Source of the DNA: DATIRA01 sp964553405
GTDB lineage: Bacteria; Pseudomonadota; Gammaproteobacteria; Steroidobacterales; Steroidobacteraceae
NCBI GenBank assembly: GCA_964553405.1
Contig: CAZKLS010000147.1
Location: forward strand, 1-5,988
Direction: 5' to 3'
DNA: 5,988 nt
Part shown: positions 1 to 5,988 of the stretch, one piece after another
Position numbering within the stretch: position 1 is the first letter of the stretch
Layout of the letters: every line of letters begins with the position of its first letter
Made by a program: the position numbers and the translations under genes
The notes under the pieces: model-generated
What the model was told of the DNA's origin: nothing
Database searches by the model: none
What the model saw: the letters and a program-made list of their open reading frames with translations, nothing else

Positions 1-507
1 TACATTCTCGAGTGCTACGTGAAGTCCGGCGGCGTCTTTCACACGACCAGCCCCGGCGAGGGCAGGCTCGGCATGATGATGGATCTGACCGTGACCGACG
101 AGAAAAGCGCTGCGCCGGAACCGGCGGCCAACGTCACGCTGACCGTCCGGAACACCGGGATCGAGATTGCGGGCGGCGCGCTCGCAGCCGGCCGCAACAC
201 GATACGCGTGGACTTCGCCGAACAGCAGCAGTTGCCGTCCTTCGTCGGCAACGACGTGCACCTGATGCGGGTCGACGGAGAAGACAGTATCCGTCTCGCG
301 GACGCCTGGCTCGACTGGCGCAGCAAGGACGGCCTCGAGGACCCGAGCCCCGTGACCTTCCTCGGCGGCATCAATGACATGCCCGCCGGGTCGCACGGTT
401 ACTTCACGGTCGACCTGGAGCCCGGCGAGTACGCCTTCATCGCCGAGATGCCGGGACCGCTGGCCGCGGGCTTCGTGCTGCCGTTCAGCGTCGCGGCCGC
501 CGAATGA
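1..507 (+). CDS. Cupredoxin-like protein, C-terminal part (5' truncated)
   Basis: An open frame runs in from the left edge and stops at TGA 505-507, giving 168 visible residues; the true start and any signal peptide lie outside. The first visible residues read YILECYVK, then GVFH and a GMMM cluster. This places Cys5, His14 and Met25-27 in the order seen at the C-terminal copper loop of type 1 cupredoxins (Cys, His, Met), followed by a DLTVTDE strand. Residues from about 38 to 166 form a second beta-rich stretch that ends in a GYFTVDLEPGEYAFIAE segment resembling the end of a cupredoxin fold, but it lacks Cys and His at the expected ligand places. The protein is therefore probably a two-domain cupredoxin with one metal site. 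Such proteins are normally exported and bind copper or carry electrons; that role is inferred from family resemblance. The gene faces the neighbouring minus-strand genes and is separated from them by a hairpin. Confidence 0.6.
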   Translation, partial: YILECYVKSGGVFHTTSPGEGRLGMMMDLTVTDEKSAAPEPAANVTLTVRNTGIEIAGGALAAGRNTIRVDFAEQQQLPSFVGNDVHLMRVDGEDSIRLADAWLDWRSKDGLEDPSPVTFLGGINDMPAGSHGYFTVDLEPGEYAFIAEMPGPLAAGFVLPFSVAAAE

Positions 508-549
508 CGCGGGACCTCGGCGCCGGCCGGGCCGACGCCCGTCCCGCGT
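507..549. terminator. Hairpin filling the convergent gap, likely two-way terminator
   Basis: A 9-bp perfect inverted repeat (507-515 ACGCGGGAC with 541-549 GTCCCGCGT) encloses 25 nt. The enclosed part can pair again (517-521 TCGGC with 531-535 GCCGA). The stem spans the whole gap between the TGA of the cupredoxin gene and the TGA of the GNAT-nitrilase gene, so a transcript from either strand would fold at its end. There is no run of T on either side, so it is not a textbook intrinsic terminator. It could act with Rho or protect 3' ends. Confidence 0.6.
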
Positions 550-2112
550 TCAGCGGCCGTGCCACTGGATGCCGTACAGGTCGTGCCTGCGGTCCATCAG
601 GTTGCGCACGGTGCCCCGCTGTCGCGCCTCGCGCAGCGCCCGCAGGCTGAGATCCGCGATCGCGACCATTTCCGAGTTCGGTGTCGTATCGGCGGCGATG
701 CCGTCACGGGCGAACGGGAAGTCACAGGGCGTCAGGATGCAGCTCTGGGCGTAGTGGATGTCGTTGTTGTGCACGTTCGGCAGGTTCCCGCAGCTGCCCG
801 ACAGCGCGACGTAGATCTGGTTCTCGACGGCCCGCGCCTGCGCGCAGTAGCGCACTCGGCAGTAGCTCTGGCGCTCGTCGGTCAGGAACGGCACGAACAG
901 GATGTTGATGCCCTGGTTCACCAGGTGCCGCACCAGCTCGGGGAACTCGCAGTCGTAGCAGATCAGCACGCCGATCGGGCCGCAATCCGTGTCGATCAGC
1001 GAGGCGGTCTGCCCCCCGACGATGTTCCACCAGTAACGCTCGTTCGGAGTCGGATGGATCTTGTCCTGGCTGACGACGCGCCCGTCCCTGAGGAACACGT
1101 GCGACACGTTGTGCACGGTGCCGTCCCGTAGCGACGGCGTGGACCCGCCGATGATGTTGATGTTGAACTTCAGCGACAGCTCGTGGAACAGCTCCTTGAG
1201 CCGGGTCTCGTAGTTCGTGAGCCGCTCGATCGACACGTGCGGCGGCAGCTCCTCGTTCTCGATCGACAGCAGCTGCAGCGTGAACAGCTCCGGGAACAGC
1301 ACGAAATCTGCGCCATAGTCCGCGGTCGTGTCGACGAAGTAGTGCACGAACTGGCGGAACTCGTCGAACTCCCGTATCCGCCGCTGCCGGTACTGCACGC
1401 TCGCGACGCGTACCCGGTCGATCAGGTTCCGCCGCTCGATCACGGCCGGCCCGACGCGGTCGTCGAAGTCGGGATTCCGCCAGATCAGCTGCACGCCGAA
1501 GCCCATGGATTCCTTGTCCAGCGGCAGGTAGCCCGGCAGGACCCCGATCAGCTCGTAGCCCTGCCGCAGCTGGAAGTTCAGCACCGGGTCGCGGAATCGC
1601 TTGCTGATCACGGCCTGCACGTACTCCTCCGGGCCGGAGACGAGCCTGGCGCGGCGGTGGTAATTTGGAATCCGGCCGACGATCACGATGCCCCGCAGTC
1701 GCTGGCTGCGGCACAGCCGTCGCCGGGCCCGGTAGAACCGCTGGCCAACCCGGTACCTGCGCAGCGCGGGATCCACGCAGACCTCGTAGCCGTAGAGGTA
1801 GTCGCCCGCATCGTCGTGCGTCGTGCCGTAGCCGCCGCCGGTGGCCTCCTTCCAGGTGTGCGGGACCAGCGCCCGTTCGCCCGGCAGGCGGATCGAGGCG
1901 CAGTAGCCTGCAACTTCACCGTTCAGCAGCGCGATCAGGTGCCCCTCCGGGTAGGCACTGACCTGGGCGCGCAGCATGTCCTTCGGATACGGCGGCATGT
2001 CCGGATAGACGCGTTCGACGAGCCGGCTGATCGCATCGATGTCCTGCAGCGTCGCCTCCCGGATCTCGAGGCTTGCCTGTGGCCGTGATACGGTCTGGTC
2101 AGTCGGTGTCAT
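550..2112 (-). CDS. GNAT acetyltransferase fused to nitrilase-superfamily C-N hydrolase
   Basis: A 520-residue protein with two parts. Residues about 15-210 are a GNAT fold; the acetyl-CoA loop follows VCVDPALRR, with R118, V122 and G123 present but Arg121 where the first glycine is usual. Residues about 233-500 are a carbon-nitrogen hydrolase with the full catalytic set: Glu275 in LFPEL, Lys351 in DKIHPTPNE with Glu358 nearby, and Cys385 in LICYDCEFPE. This layout and length match the Bacillus subtilis YhcX type (about 513 residues). The hydrolase part should cleave an amide or related C-N bond through a cysteine thioester; the substrate is unknown. No signal peptide is visible, so it is cytoplasmic. 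The ATG start is supported by GGAGGA seven bases upstream, inside the transporter gene, which it overlaps by 14 nt. It is the last gene of the minus-strand run and ends at the convergent hairpin. Architecture is confident; physiological role is not. Confidence 0.9.
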   Translation of the reverse strand: MTPTDQTVSRPQASLEIREATLQDIDAISRLVERVYPDMPPYPKDMLRAQVSAYPEGHLIALLNGEVAGYCASIRLPGERALVPHTWKEATGGGYGTTHDDAGDYLYGYEVCVDPALRRYRVGQRFYRARRRLCRSQRLRGIVIVGRIPNYHRRARLVSGPEEYVQAVISKRFRDPVLNFQLRQGYELIGVLPGYLPLDKESMGFGVQLIWRNPDFDDRVGPAVIERRNLIDRVRVASVQYRQRRIREFDEFRQFVHYFVDTTADYGADFVLFPELFTLQLLSIENEELPPHVSIERLTNYETRLKELFHELSLKFNINIIGGSTPSLRDGTVHNVSHVFLRDGRVVSQDKIHPTPNERYWWNIVGGQTASLIDTDCGPIGVLICYDCEFPELVRHLVNQGINILFVPFLTDERQSYCRVRYCAQARAVENQIYVALSGSCGNLPNVHNNDIHYAQSCILTPCDFPFARDGIAADTTPNSEMVAIADLSLRALREARQRGTVRNLMDRRHDLYGIQWHGR

Positions 2113-3349
2113 CGGTCTGTCCTCCGCCGGCGCGCACGTGTCTCAACAACGGCAACGATACCAGCGACAGCGCGGCGAGGGCCGCCAGCGCGCCGCCGTA
2201 GCCCAGCGATGGCACCAGCCGGCCGGCGGCGAAGCCTGCGCCGGCCTCGCAGCCGTTGGTGGCCGCCATCAGCAGGCTGAAGCGCGTGGCACGCCATCGA
2301 CCGCGCGCGACCTGCATGAACATCGCATAGCTCGCGCTCACCAGGAAGCCTGCTGCAAGGTAGACGAGGCCGAGCGTTGCAACCGCACGGGCAGGTACCG
2401 CGGATGCCGGCCCCTCCGCGACCGAGGCCGCGAGCAGGACAACCGCTGCCACCGCTGCGACCACGCCCACGGCCACCGACTCCCGCAAGCCGACACGATC
2501 CACGCCCCGCGCCGCCAGCAGTCCACCGAGCGCCAGGCCCGCGGGCGCCACTGCACCGAAGAACATCGACCGCTGACCGACCCCGAGACCTAGATCGACG
2601 AGCAACGGACCGGCGACCGCGCCGGCCGCCTCGAAGCCGGCGCCGGCCAGCAGCGCGACGGCCACCGCCGGCAGTAGCGCCACCGTCAGCACTCCACGCC
2701 ACGAAACAGCGGTCGCGCCCGGCGGTGGTCCGCGGCGGCGCGGCTCATGCACCATCAACAGTACCACGATCATCGGCGCCCATATGAGCGCCACGATCGC
2801 GCCGATCGCCACGCGCCATCCCGCAGCGCTGATCAGCAGCGGCACCGCGGCCGCGGCGCTCGCACGCCCGGCGGTCATGCCGAACTGCATCCAGCCGTTC
2901 ACTGCGCCGAGATGCTCGTCGCCCACGCTGCGGATGCAGAGCGCATCGATGGCAACGTCCTGCAAGGCAGCCAGACACGCGTGCACGACCAGCAGACCGA
3001 GCAGCAGCTTGAAGGCAGGCGCAGCCTCGCCCGCGGCCAGCGGCAGCAGCGCCAGACCCATCAGCACCTGGCAGGCGAGGATCCAGTCGCGCAGCCGTGC
3101 ACCGCGTTCGACGCTGCGATCAACCAGTGGCCCGGCCAGGAACTTCAGTGTCCACGGCACTGTCAGCGCCGCCGTCAGCGTCGTTATGCTCGTGACGTCG
3201 AGCGACTGCTCGCGCAGGATCGATGGAAGCGCCCACCAGAGGAAGCCGATCGGCACGCCCTCCGCGAAATAGAGGACTGCGAACAACAGGCTCTGGCCTG
3301 CCGTGCCGCCCGCGACCGGGCCGGTCGGGGCCGTCTGGTCAGCCCGCAT
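2099..3349 (-). CDS. Major facilitator transporter, AmpG/PAT or RhtX/FptX type
   Basis: A 416-residue membrane protein with about 12 hydrophobic segments (roughly 20-45, 53-75, 90-107, 112-130, 155-176, 180-200, 222-240, 244-280 as one or two, 294-314, 325-345, 362-380, 384-402). The first half resembles AmpG-family permeases: a YFAEGVPIG segment in helix 1, LKFLAGPLVDR after helix 2 (Lys69, Asp77), and LQDVAIDALCI at 129-139 (Asp131, Asp135), like the SQDIVFDAW region of E. coli AmpG. E. coli AmpG imports anhydro-muropeptides but is longer (491 residues, 14 helices). The shorter RhtX/FptX siderophore permeases share this fold, so the cargo could be a muropeptide, a siderophore or another amide compound. 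The frame is open for 61 codons further upstream, but ATG 3349 is chosen because it makes a TGATG junction with the GNAT gene, has GCAGGG six bases before it, and the upstream extension is Arg-rich and overlaps the GNAT coding sequence. Confidence 0.85.
   Translation of the reverse strand: MRADQTAPTGPVAGGTAGQSLLFAVLYFAEGVPIGFLWWALPSILREQSLDVTSITTLTAALTVPWTLKFLAGPLVDRSVERGARLRDWILACQVLMGLALLPLAAGEAAPAFKLLLGLLVVHACLAALQDVAIDALCIRSVGDEHLGAVNGWMQFGMTAGRASAAAAVPLLISAAGWRVAIGAIVALIWAPMIVVLLMVHEPRRRGPPPGATAVSWRGVLTVALLPAVAVALLAGAGFEAAGAVAGPLLVDLGLGVGQRSMFFGAVAPAGLALGGLLAARGVDRVGLRESVAVGVVAAVAAVVLLAASVAEGPASAVPARAVATLGLVYLAAGFLVSASYAMFMQVARGRWRATRFSLLMAATNGCEAGAGFAAGRLVPSLGYGGALAALAALSLVSLPLLRHVRAGGGQTDDTD
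2120..2125 (-). promoter_or_regulatory. Strong ribosome binding site for the GNAT-nitrilase gene
   Basis: On the minus strand this reads GGAGGA, seven bases before the ATG at 2112-2110. It lies in the last codons of the transporter gene, so ribosomes finishing the transporter arrive at the next start. This fits translational coupling and fixes the start of the downstream gene. Confidence 0.75.
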
Positions 3350-4368
3350 CACGGGCCCTGCGGAAGTTCGAGCCAATACTCCAGGAACTCGTCGTCGCGC
3401 TTCCAGCCGAGCGATTCGTACAGCCGCCGCGCGGCAACGTTGGTCCGCGCGGTCTGCAGCGTCAGCGCGACGGCGCCCGCAGCCCGGGCGTGCGTCGCGG
3501 CGGCCTCCATCAGGTGGCGCGCAACGCCGCAACGCCGCACGCCCGCCTCGACGTACAGGTCGTAGAGCACGAAAACTCGCGCCGCGCGCAGCGAGGAGAA
3601 CGTCGGGTACATCTGCACGAACCCGCGCGCCGTCCCGTCAGCGGCCTCAGCCAGCAGCACGACCGACTCCCCGAGCGCCAGGCGCTCGGCAAGGTAGCGC
3701 TGGGCCAAGGGCCGGTTCGACGGCAGGCCGTAGAACTGCCGGTAGGCATCGAACAGCGGTGCGACGCGCGAGGCGTCGGCCGCCGTCGCGACGCGCACGC
3801 CTCGAGCATACTCGACTGCAGGCGCGGGATCGGTCGCGAGCCGCGCATAGATCATCAGGTCGATGAACGACCCATGCTTGCGCTCGTAGTCGCGACGGAC
3901 GCCCTCGAGCCGCAAGCCGAGCCGGTCGAGCAGCCGACGACTCGCGTGGTTGGCGACCTCGACTTCCGCGGCCACGCGATGCAGGCCCATCGGGCCGTAG
4001 GCGTGCTCGAGCATTGCACCGACGCACTCGGTGGCGACGCCCCGCCCCCAGCAATCGGGCAGCAGCCAGCAGCCGAGCTCGCCGCGGCGATGTTCCGCGT
4101 TGATGTCGTTGAGGCCGCAGGCGCCGATCAGTGCCGCGCCCGCGGTCCGCTCCGAGATACCCCACCACGCGCCGGTTCCGCGCGCGTGGATCTCCTCGAA
4201 CCAGTCCATCTGCCGCTGCGTCGCCTCCAGGGTCTCGTAGGACACACCGTAGTGGGCGATCACCGTCGGGTCGGAAAGGCCGCGGAACACCACGCCGATG
4301 TCGGACGGAACGATCCGCCGCAATCGGAAGCGCTCGGTTCGGAGTTCAGCGAATGGTCGGGAGTCCAT
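3349..4368 (-). CDS. Tandem GNAT protein with two acetyltransferase domains
   Basis: A 339-residue protein with two complete GNAT domains. Residues about 8-177 look like the RimJ/RimL class: TERFRLRRI at the start, the acetyl-CoA loop WGRGVATE at 107-114, then NHASRRLLDRLGL at 140-152. Residues about 190-335 form a different GNAT: VRVATAADAS, YDLYVEAGVRRCGVARHLM with the RRCGVA loop at 278-283, and TNVAARRLYESLGW at 309-322. The first class commonly acetylates N-termini or small amines; the second resembles broad small-molecule GNATs. Targets are unknown. The start is forced: the frame is the same as queD, whose TGA is the nearest upstream in-frame stop, and no ATG, GTG or TTG lies in the 18 codons between. 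No clear ribosome binding site precedes the ATG; a GGAGGA lies too far upstream. The stop shares one base with the transporter start. Confidence 0.9.
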   Translation of the reverse strand: MDSRPFAELRTERFRLRRIVPSDIGVVFRGLSDPTVIAHYGVSYETLEATQRQMDWFEEIHARGTGAWWGISERTAGAALIGACGLNDINAEHRRGELGCWLLPDCWGRGVATECVGAMLEHAYGPMGLHRVAAEVEVANHASRRLLDRLGLRLEGVRRDYERKHGSFIDLMIYARLATDPAPAVEYARGVRVATAADASRVAPLFDAYRQFYGLPSNRPLAQRYLAERLALGESVVLLAEAADGTARGFVQMYPTFSSLRAARVFVLYDLYVEAGVRRCGVARHLMEAAATHARAAGAVALTLQTARTNVAARRLYESLGWKRDDEFLEYWLELPQGP

Positions 4369-4422
4369 GGAGTCCGTGCCTGTACCGATGCCTCGACAGT
4401 GGCGCGTGCGTCCTCCGGGGCC

Positions 4423-4779
4423 TCAGTCTCCCACGTAGCGCGCACCGCTCGTGCAGGTCTCGTGGACGACCACCGCCGACAGCTGCGGCAACCCCGGCTT
4501 GAGGCGCTGCCAGATCCAGCGCGCCAGGTGCTCGCTGGTCGGGTTCTCGAGGCCCGGCACGTCGTTGAGGTAATGGTGATCGAGCCGCTGGAACAGCGGA
4601 TCGAACGCCGCCTTCACGTCGGCGAAATCCATCACCCAGCCGAGCCGTGGCTCGAGCGGACCGCTGACGTGGATCTCCACGCGAAAGGAATGGCCGTGCA
4701 CGCGCGCGCACTTGTGTCCCGTCGGCACGTTCGGCAGGCGGTGCGCGCATTCGAGCGTGAAGGTCTTGAAAATCTCCAT
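4423..4779 (-). CDS. queD: 6-carboxy-5,6,7,8-tetrahydropterin synthase QueD
   Basis: A 118-residue protein closely resembling E. coli QueD (about 121 residues) along its whole length. It converts 7,8-dihydroneopterin triphosphate to 6-carboxytetrahydropterin, the second step toward preQ0 and the queuosine base of tRNA; it is cytoplasmic. The zinc ligands are visible as His13 (CAHRLP), His28 and His30 (VHGHSF). Catalytic Cys24 sits in HKCARVHGH, and the DHHYLND segment at 67-73, ENPTSE at 78-83 and Glu107 of HETCTSG complete the active site. It could be mistaken for a eukaryotic-type 6-pyruvoyl-tetrahydropterin synthase, but GHKCxRxHGH with DHHYLND favours QueD. ATG 4779 is the only reasonable start, because an in-frame TGA lies three codons upstream; TGAGG sits four bases before it, a short spacing. 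No other queuosine genes are in the window. It lies 135 nt downstream of rlmKL and 54 nt upstream of the tandem GNAT. Confidence 0.95.
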   Translation of the reverse strand: MEIFKTFTLECAHRLPNVPTGHKCARVHGHSFRVEIHVSGPLEPRLGWVMDFADVKAAFDPLFQRLDHHYLNDVPGLENPTSEHLARWIWQRLKPGLPQLSAVVVHETCTSGARYVGD

Positions 4780-4783
4780 CGAA

Positions 4784-4788
4784 CCTCA
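4784..4788 (-). promoter_or_regulatory. Ribosome binding site of queD
   Basis: On the minus strand this reads TGAGG, ending four bases before the ATG at 4779-4777. The spacing is slightly short but usable. It supports the chosen start. Confidence 0.5.
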
Positions 4789-4881
4789 TCGTTACCCGGC
4801 CGTGTGCCCGGGACAGACAGCGCCACCGGGATTCTCGCAGTAATTGCGCCGACTTTCGCGGTCCGTCCGCGGCGGCGGATC

Positions 4882-4933
4882 ACCGGGCGCAACGCCCGGG
4901 TGCCCGCGCCGGAATCAACGGACCGGGCGCAAC
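4882..4933. repeat. 12-bp direct repeat across the end of rlmKL
   Basis: The 12-mer ACCGGGCGCAAC occurs at 4882-4893 and again at 4922-4933, 40 bp apart. The right copy encodes the last residues of RlmKL (LLRPV). The left copy lies after the stop and supplies one arm of the hairpin at 4883-4899. This may be a small duplication of the gene end or chance in GC-rich DNA. Confidence 0.5.
4883..4899 (-). terminator. Hairpin just downstream of rlmKL, possible terminator
   Basis: A perfect 7-bp stem (CCGGGCG with CGCCCGG) around a 3-nt loop starts 15 nt after the RlmKL stop. A second, weaker 5-bp stem follows at 4857-4871 (CGCGG with CCGCG). There is no T-run on the minus strand after either stem, so termination may be partial or Rho-assisted. 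If it works, queD would need its own promoter in the remaining stretch down to 4780. Confidence 0.4.
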
Positions 4934-5988
4934 AGGTAGCAGACGTGTATCCGCGGGTTGCGCGCGAAGTCCACCGGCAGCGTCGCGCGGCTCAGGTCCT
5001 CGACGTGGAAGTCCGACAATGCCTCGCGATCGAGCCGGAATCGCTGGCTGTTGTTCGAGAACACGATCAGGCCGTCGGGCGCGAGCAGGCTTGCGGCCCG
5101 CCGCAGCAGGCCGGCATGGTCACGCTGCACGTCGAAGTCGGTCTCCATGCGCTTGGAGCGCGAATGGGTCGGCGGATCCACGAAGATCAGTCCGTAGCGC
5201 CGGCCCGGTGCGACGGCCTGCTGCTCCAGCCAGCGCAGGCAGTCGTCGCGGACGAAATCGTGCGCCGGTCCCGCGAGCCCGTTCAATGCCAGGTTGCGGC
5301 GGGCCCAGTCGATGTAGGTGCGCGACATGTCGACCGTGGTCGAGGCGGTCGCCCCGCCGCCCGCCGCGTACACGGTCGCGCTGCCCGTGTACGCGAACAG
5401 GTTCAGGAAGCTCCGGCCGCTCGCCTGCTCCCCGACGAACCGGCGCGTCAGCCGGTGATCCAGGAACAGGCCGGTGTCCAGGTAGTCGGTGAAGTTGACC
5501 AGGAAGCGGTAGCGGCCCTCGCGGACCTCGTGGAACTCCCCGCTCGCCTCGCGCTTCTCGTACTGCGCGCCGGCCTTCTGCCGCCGGCGGGTGCGCAGGT
5601 GCACGCGCTCGGCGGCGATGCCGAGCACTTCCGGCAGAACCGAAAGCGCCTCGTCGCGGCGCGCCCGCGCCGCATCCCTCGCGATCGTGGCAGGCGCCTC
5701 GTACTCCTGGACGTAGGCATGGCGCGCGTCGTTGCCATAGACGTCGATCGCGAACGCGTACTCCGGCATGTCCGCGTCGTAAACACGGAAACAACTGACG
5801 TCTTCGCTGGCAGACCAGCGGGACAGACGCTTGAGGTTCTTGCGCAGCCGGTTCGCGAACATCCCCGCGCCGGGTCGCAGGCGTGCCCGATCGAGTCGCT
5901 CAGCCCGCGCCGTCTCGCGGTCCGGTTCGACTGCGGACGCCTCGAGCCGCAGTCGCAGCAGCCGGCACTCGATCGGTCCGTTGAAGAA
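4915..5988 (-). CDS. rlmL: 23S rRNA methyltransferase RlmKL, C-terminal part (5' truncated)
   Basis: The frame is open to the right edge and leaves 357 residues. The first visible residues, FFNGPIECRLLRLRL, match the end of the RlmL domain (m2G2445 enzyme), followed by a charged linker of about 25 residues. From MFANRLRKNLKRL (Met codon at 5862-5860) onward the full RlmK domain is present; it makes m7G2069 in 23S rRNA using S-adenosylmethionine. Counting from that Met, visible parts are YDADMPEYAFAID (28-40), the family stretch NFTDYLDTGLFLDHR (123-137), the SAM-binding loop NLFAYTGSAT (154-163), TTVDMSRTYIDWA (175-187), FVDPPTHSRSKRM (227-239) and FSNNSQRFRLD (268-278). The match to E. coli RlmKL (about 702 residues) is close throughout, so about half the gene, including THUMP and most of RlmL, is off the window. 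The internal Met could look like a start, but the sequence before it is recognisable RlmL, so the gene is the fused form. It is the first visible gene of the minus-strand run. Confidence 0.95.
   Translation of the reverse strand, partial: FFNGPIECRLLRLRLEASAVEPDRETARAERLDRARLRPGAGMFANRLRKNLKRLSRWSASEDVSCFRVYDADMPEYAFAIDVYGNDARHAYVQEYEAPATIARDAARARRDEALSVLPEVLGIAAERVHLRTRRRQKAGAQYEKREASGEFHEVREGRYRFLVNFTDYLDTGLFLDHRLTRRFVGEQASGRSFLNLFAYTGSATVYAAGGGATASTTVDMSRTYIDWARRNLALNGLAGPAHDFVRDDCLRWLEQQAVAPGRRYGLIFVDPPTHSRSKRMETDFDVQRDHAGLLRRAASLLAPDGLIVFSNNSQRFRLDREALSDFHVEDLSRATLPVDFARNPRIHVCYLLRPVR

Noticed and set aside
1183..2088. 301-codon open frame on the plus strand inside the GNAT-nitrilase gene
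   Set aside because: It is antisense to a gene with clear catalytic motifs, has no recognisable domain, and long antisense frames are common in GC-rich DNA.
3350..3532. 61-codon N-terminal extension of the transporter
   Set aside because: It is Arg-rich and fully inside the tandem GNAT coding sequence; the ATG at 3349 gives a normal first helix and the TGATG coupling.
2747..3565. 272-codon open frame on the plus strand across the transporter and GNAT genes
   Set aside because: It has a low-complexity Arg/Gln/His-rich product, crosses the junction of two well-supported minus-strand genes, and shows no domain.
4346..4789. 147-codon frame overlapping queD on the same strand
   Set aside because: It is an Arg-rich frame-shifted shadow of queD, which has all its zinc and catalytic residues in the chosen frame.
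4780..4881. Promoter or preQ1 riboswitch upstream of queD
   Set aside because: The least GC-rich patch is near 4831-4846, but no convincing -35/-10 pair at about 17-bp spacing and no preQ1 aptamer pattern could be found by eye.
5860..5862. ATG as the start of a stand-alone RlmK
   Set aside because: The frame continues upstream to the window edge and encodes the recognisable end of the RlmL domain, so this Met is internal.

Overview
The window is GC-rich (about two thirds G+C by eye) and almost entirely coding. One truncated gene lies on the plus strand at the left edge. Five genes on the minus strand fill the rest, and the last of these is cut by the right edge. The right-hand gene carries the C-terminal part of the fused 23S rRNA methyltransferase RlmKL. 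That fused form is typical of Gammaproteobacteria, so a high-GC gammaproteobacterium is the best guess. Genus and species cannot be read from the window.

Layout from left to right: (1) the 3' end of a secreted-type cupredoxin-like gene (1-507, plus); (2) a 42-nt convergent gap filled by a strong hairpin; (3) a GNAT acetyltransferase fused to a nitrilase-superfamily amidohydrolase (550-2112, minus); (4) a 12-helix major facilitator of the AmpG/PAT/RhtX type (2099-3349, minus); (5) a protein made of two different GNAT domains in tandem (3349-4368, minus); (6) queD, for queuosine precursor synthesis (4423-4779, minus); (7) a 135-nt gap with hairpins; (8) rlmKL (4915 to beyond 5988, minus).

Transcription on the minus strand runs rlmKL, queD, tandem GNAT, transporter, GNAT-nitrilase. 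The first two are core RNA-modification genes acting on 23S rRNA and tRNA. The last three form a tight cassette: the tandem-GNAT stop and the transporter start share one base (TGATG), and the transporter and GNAT-nitrilase genes overlap by 14 nt, with the GNAT-nitrilase ribosome binding site inside the transporter's last codons. This coupling suggests that acetyl transfer, transport and C-N bond cleavage act on related small molecules. The substrate cannot be told from sequence. The cassette is the most interesting part of the window. No mobile elements, CRISPR arrays, tRNAs or rRNAs were seen.
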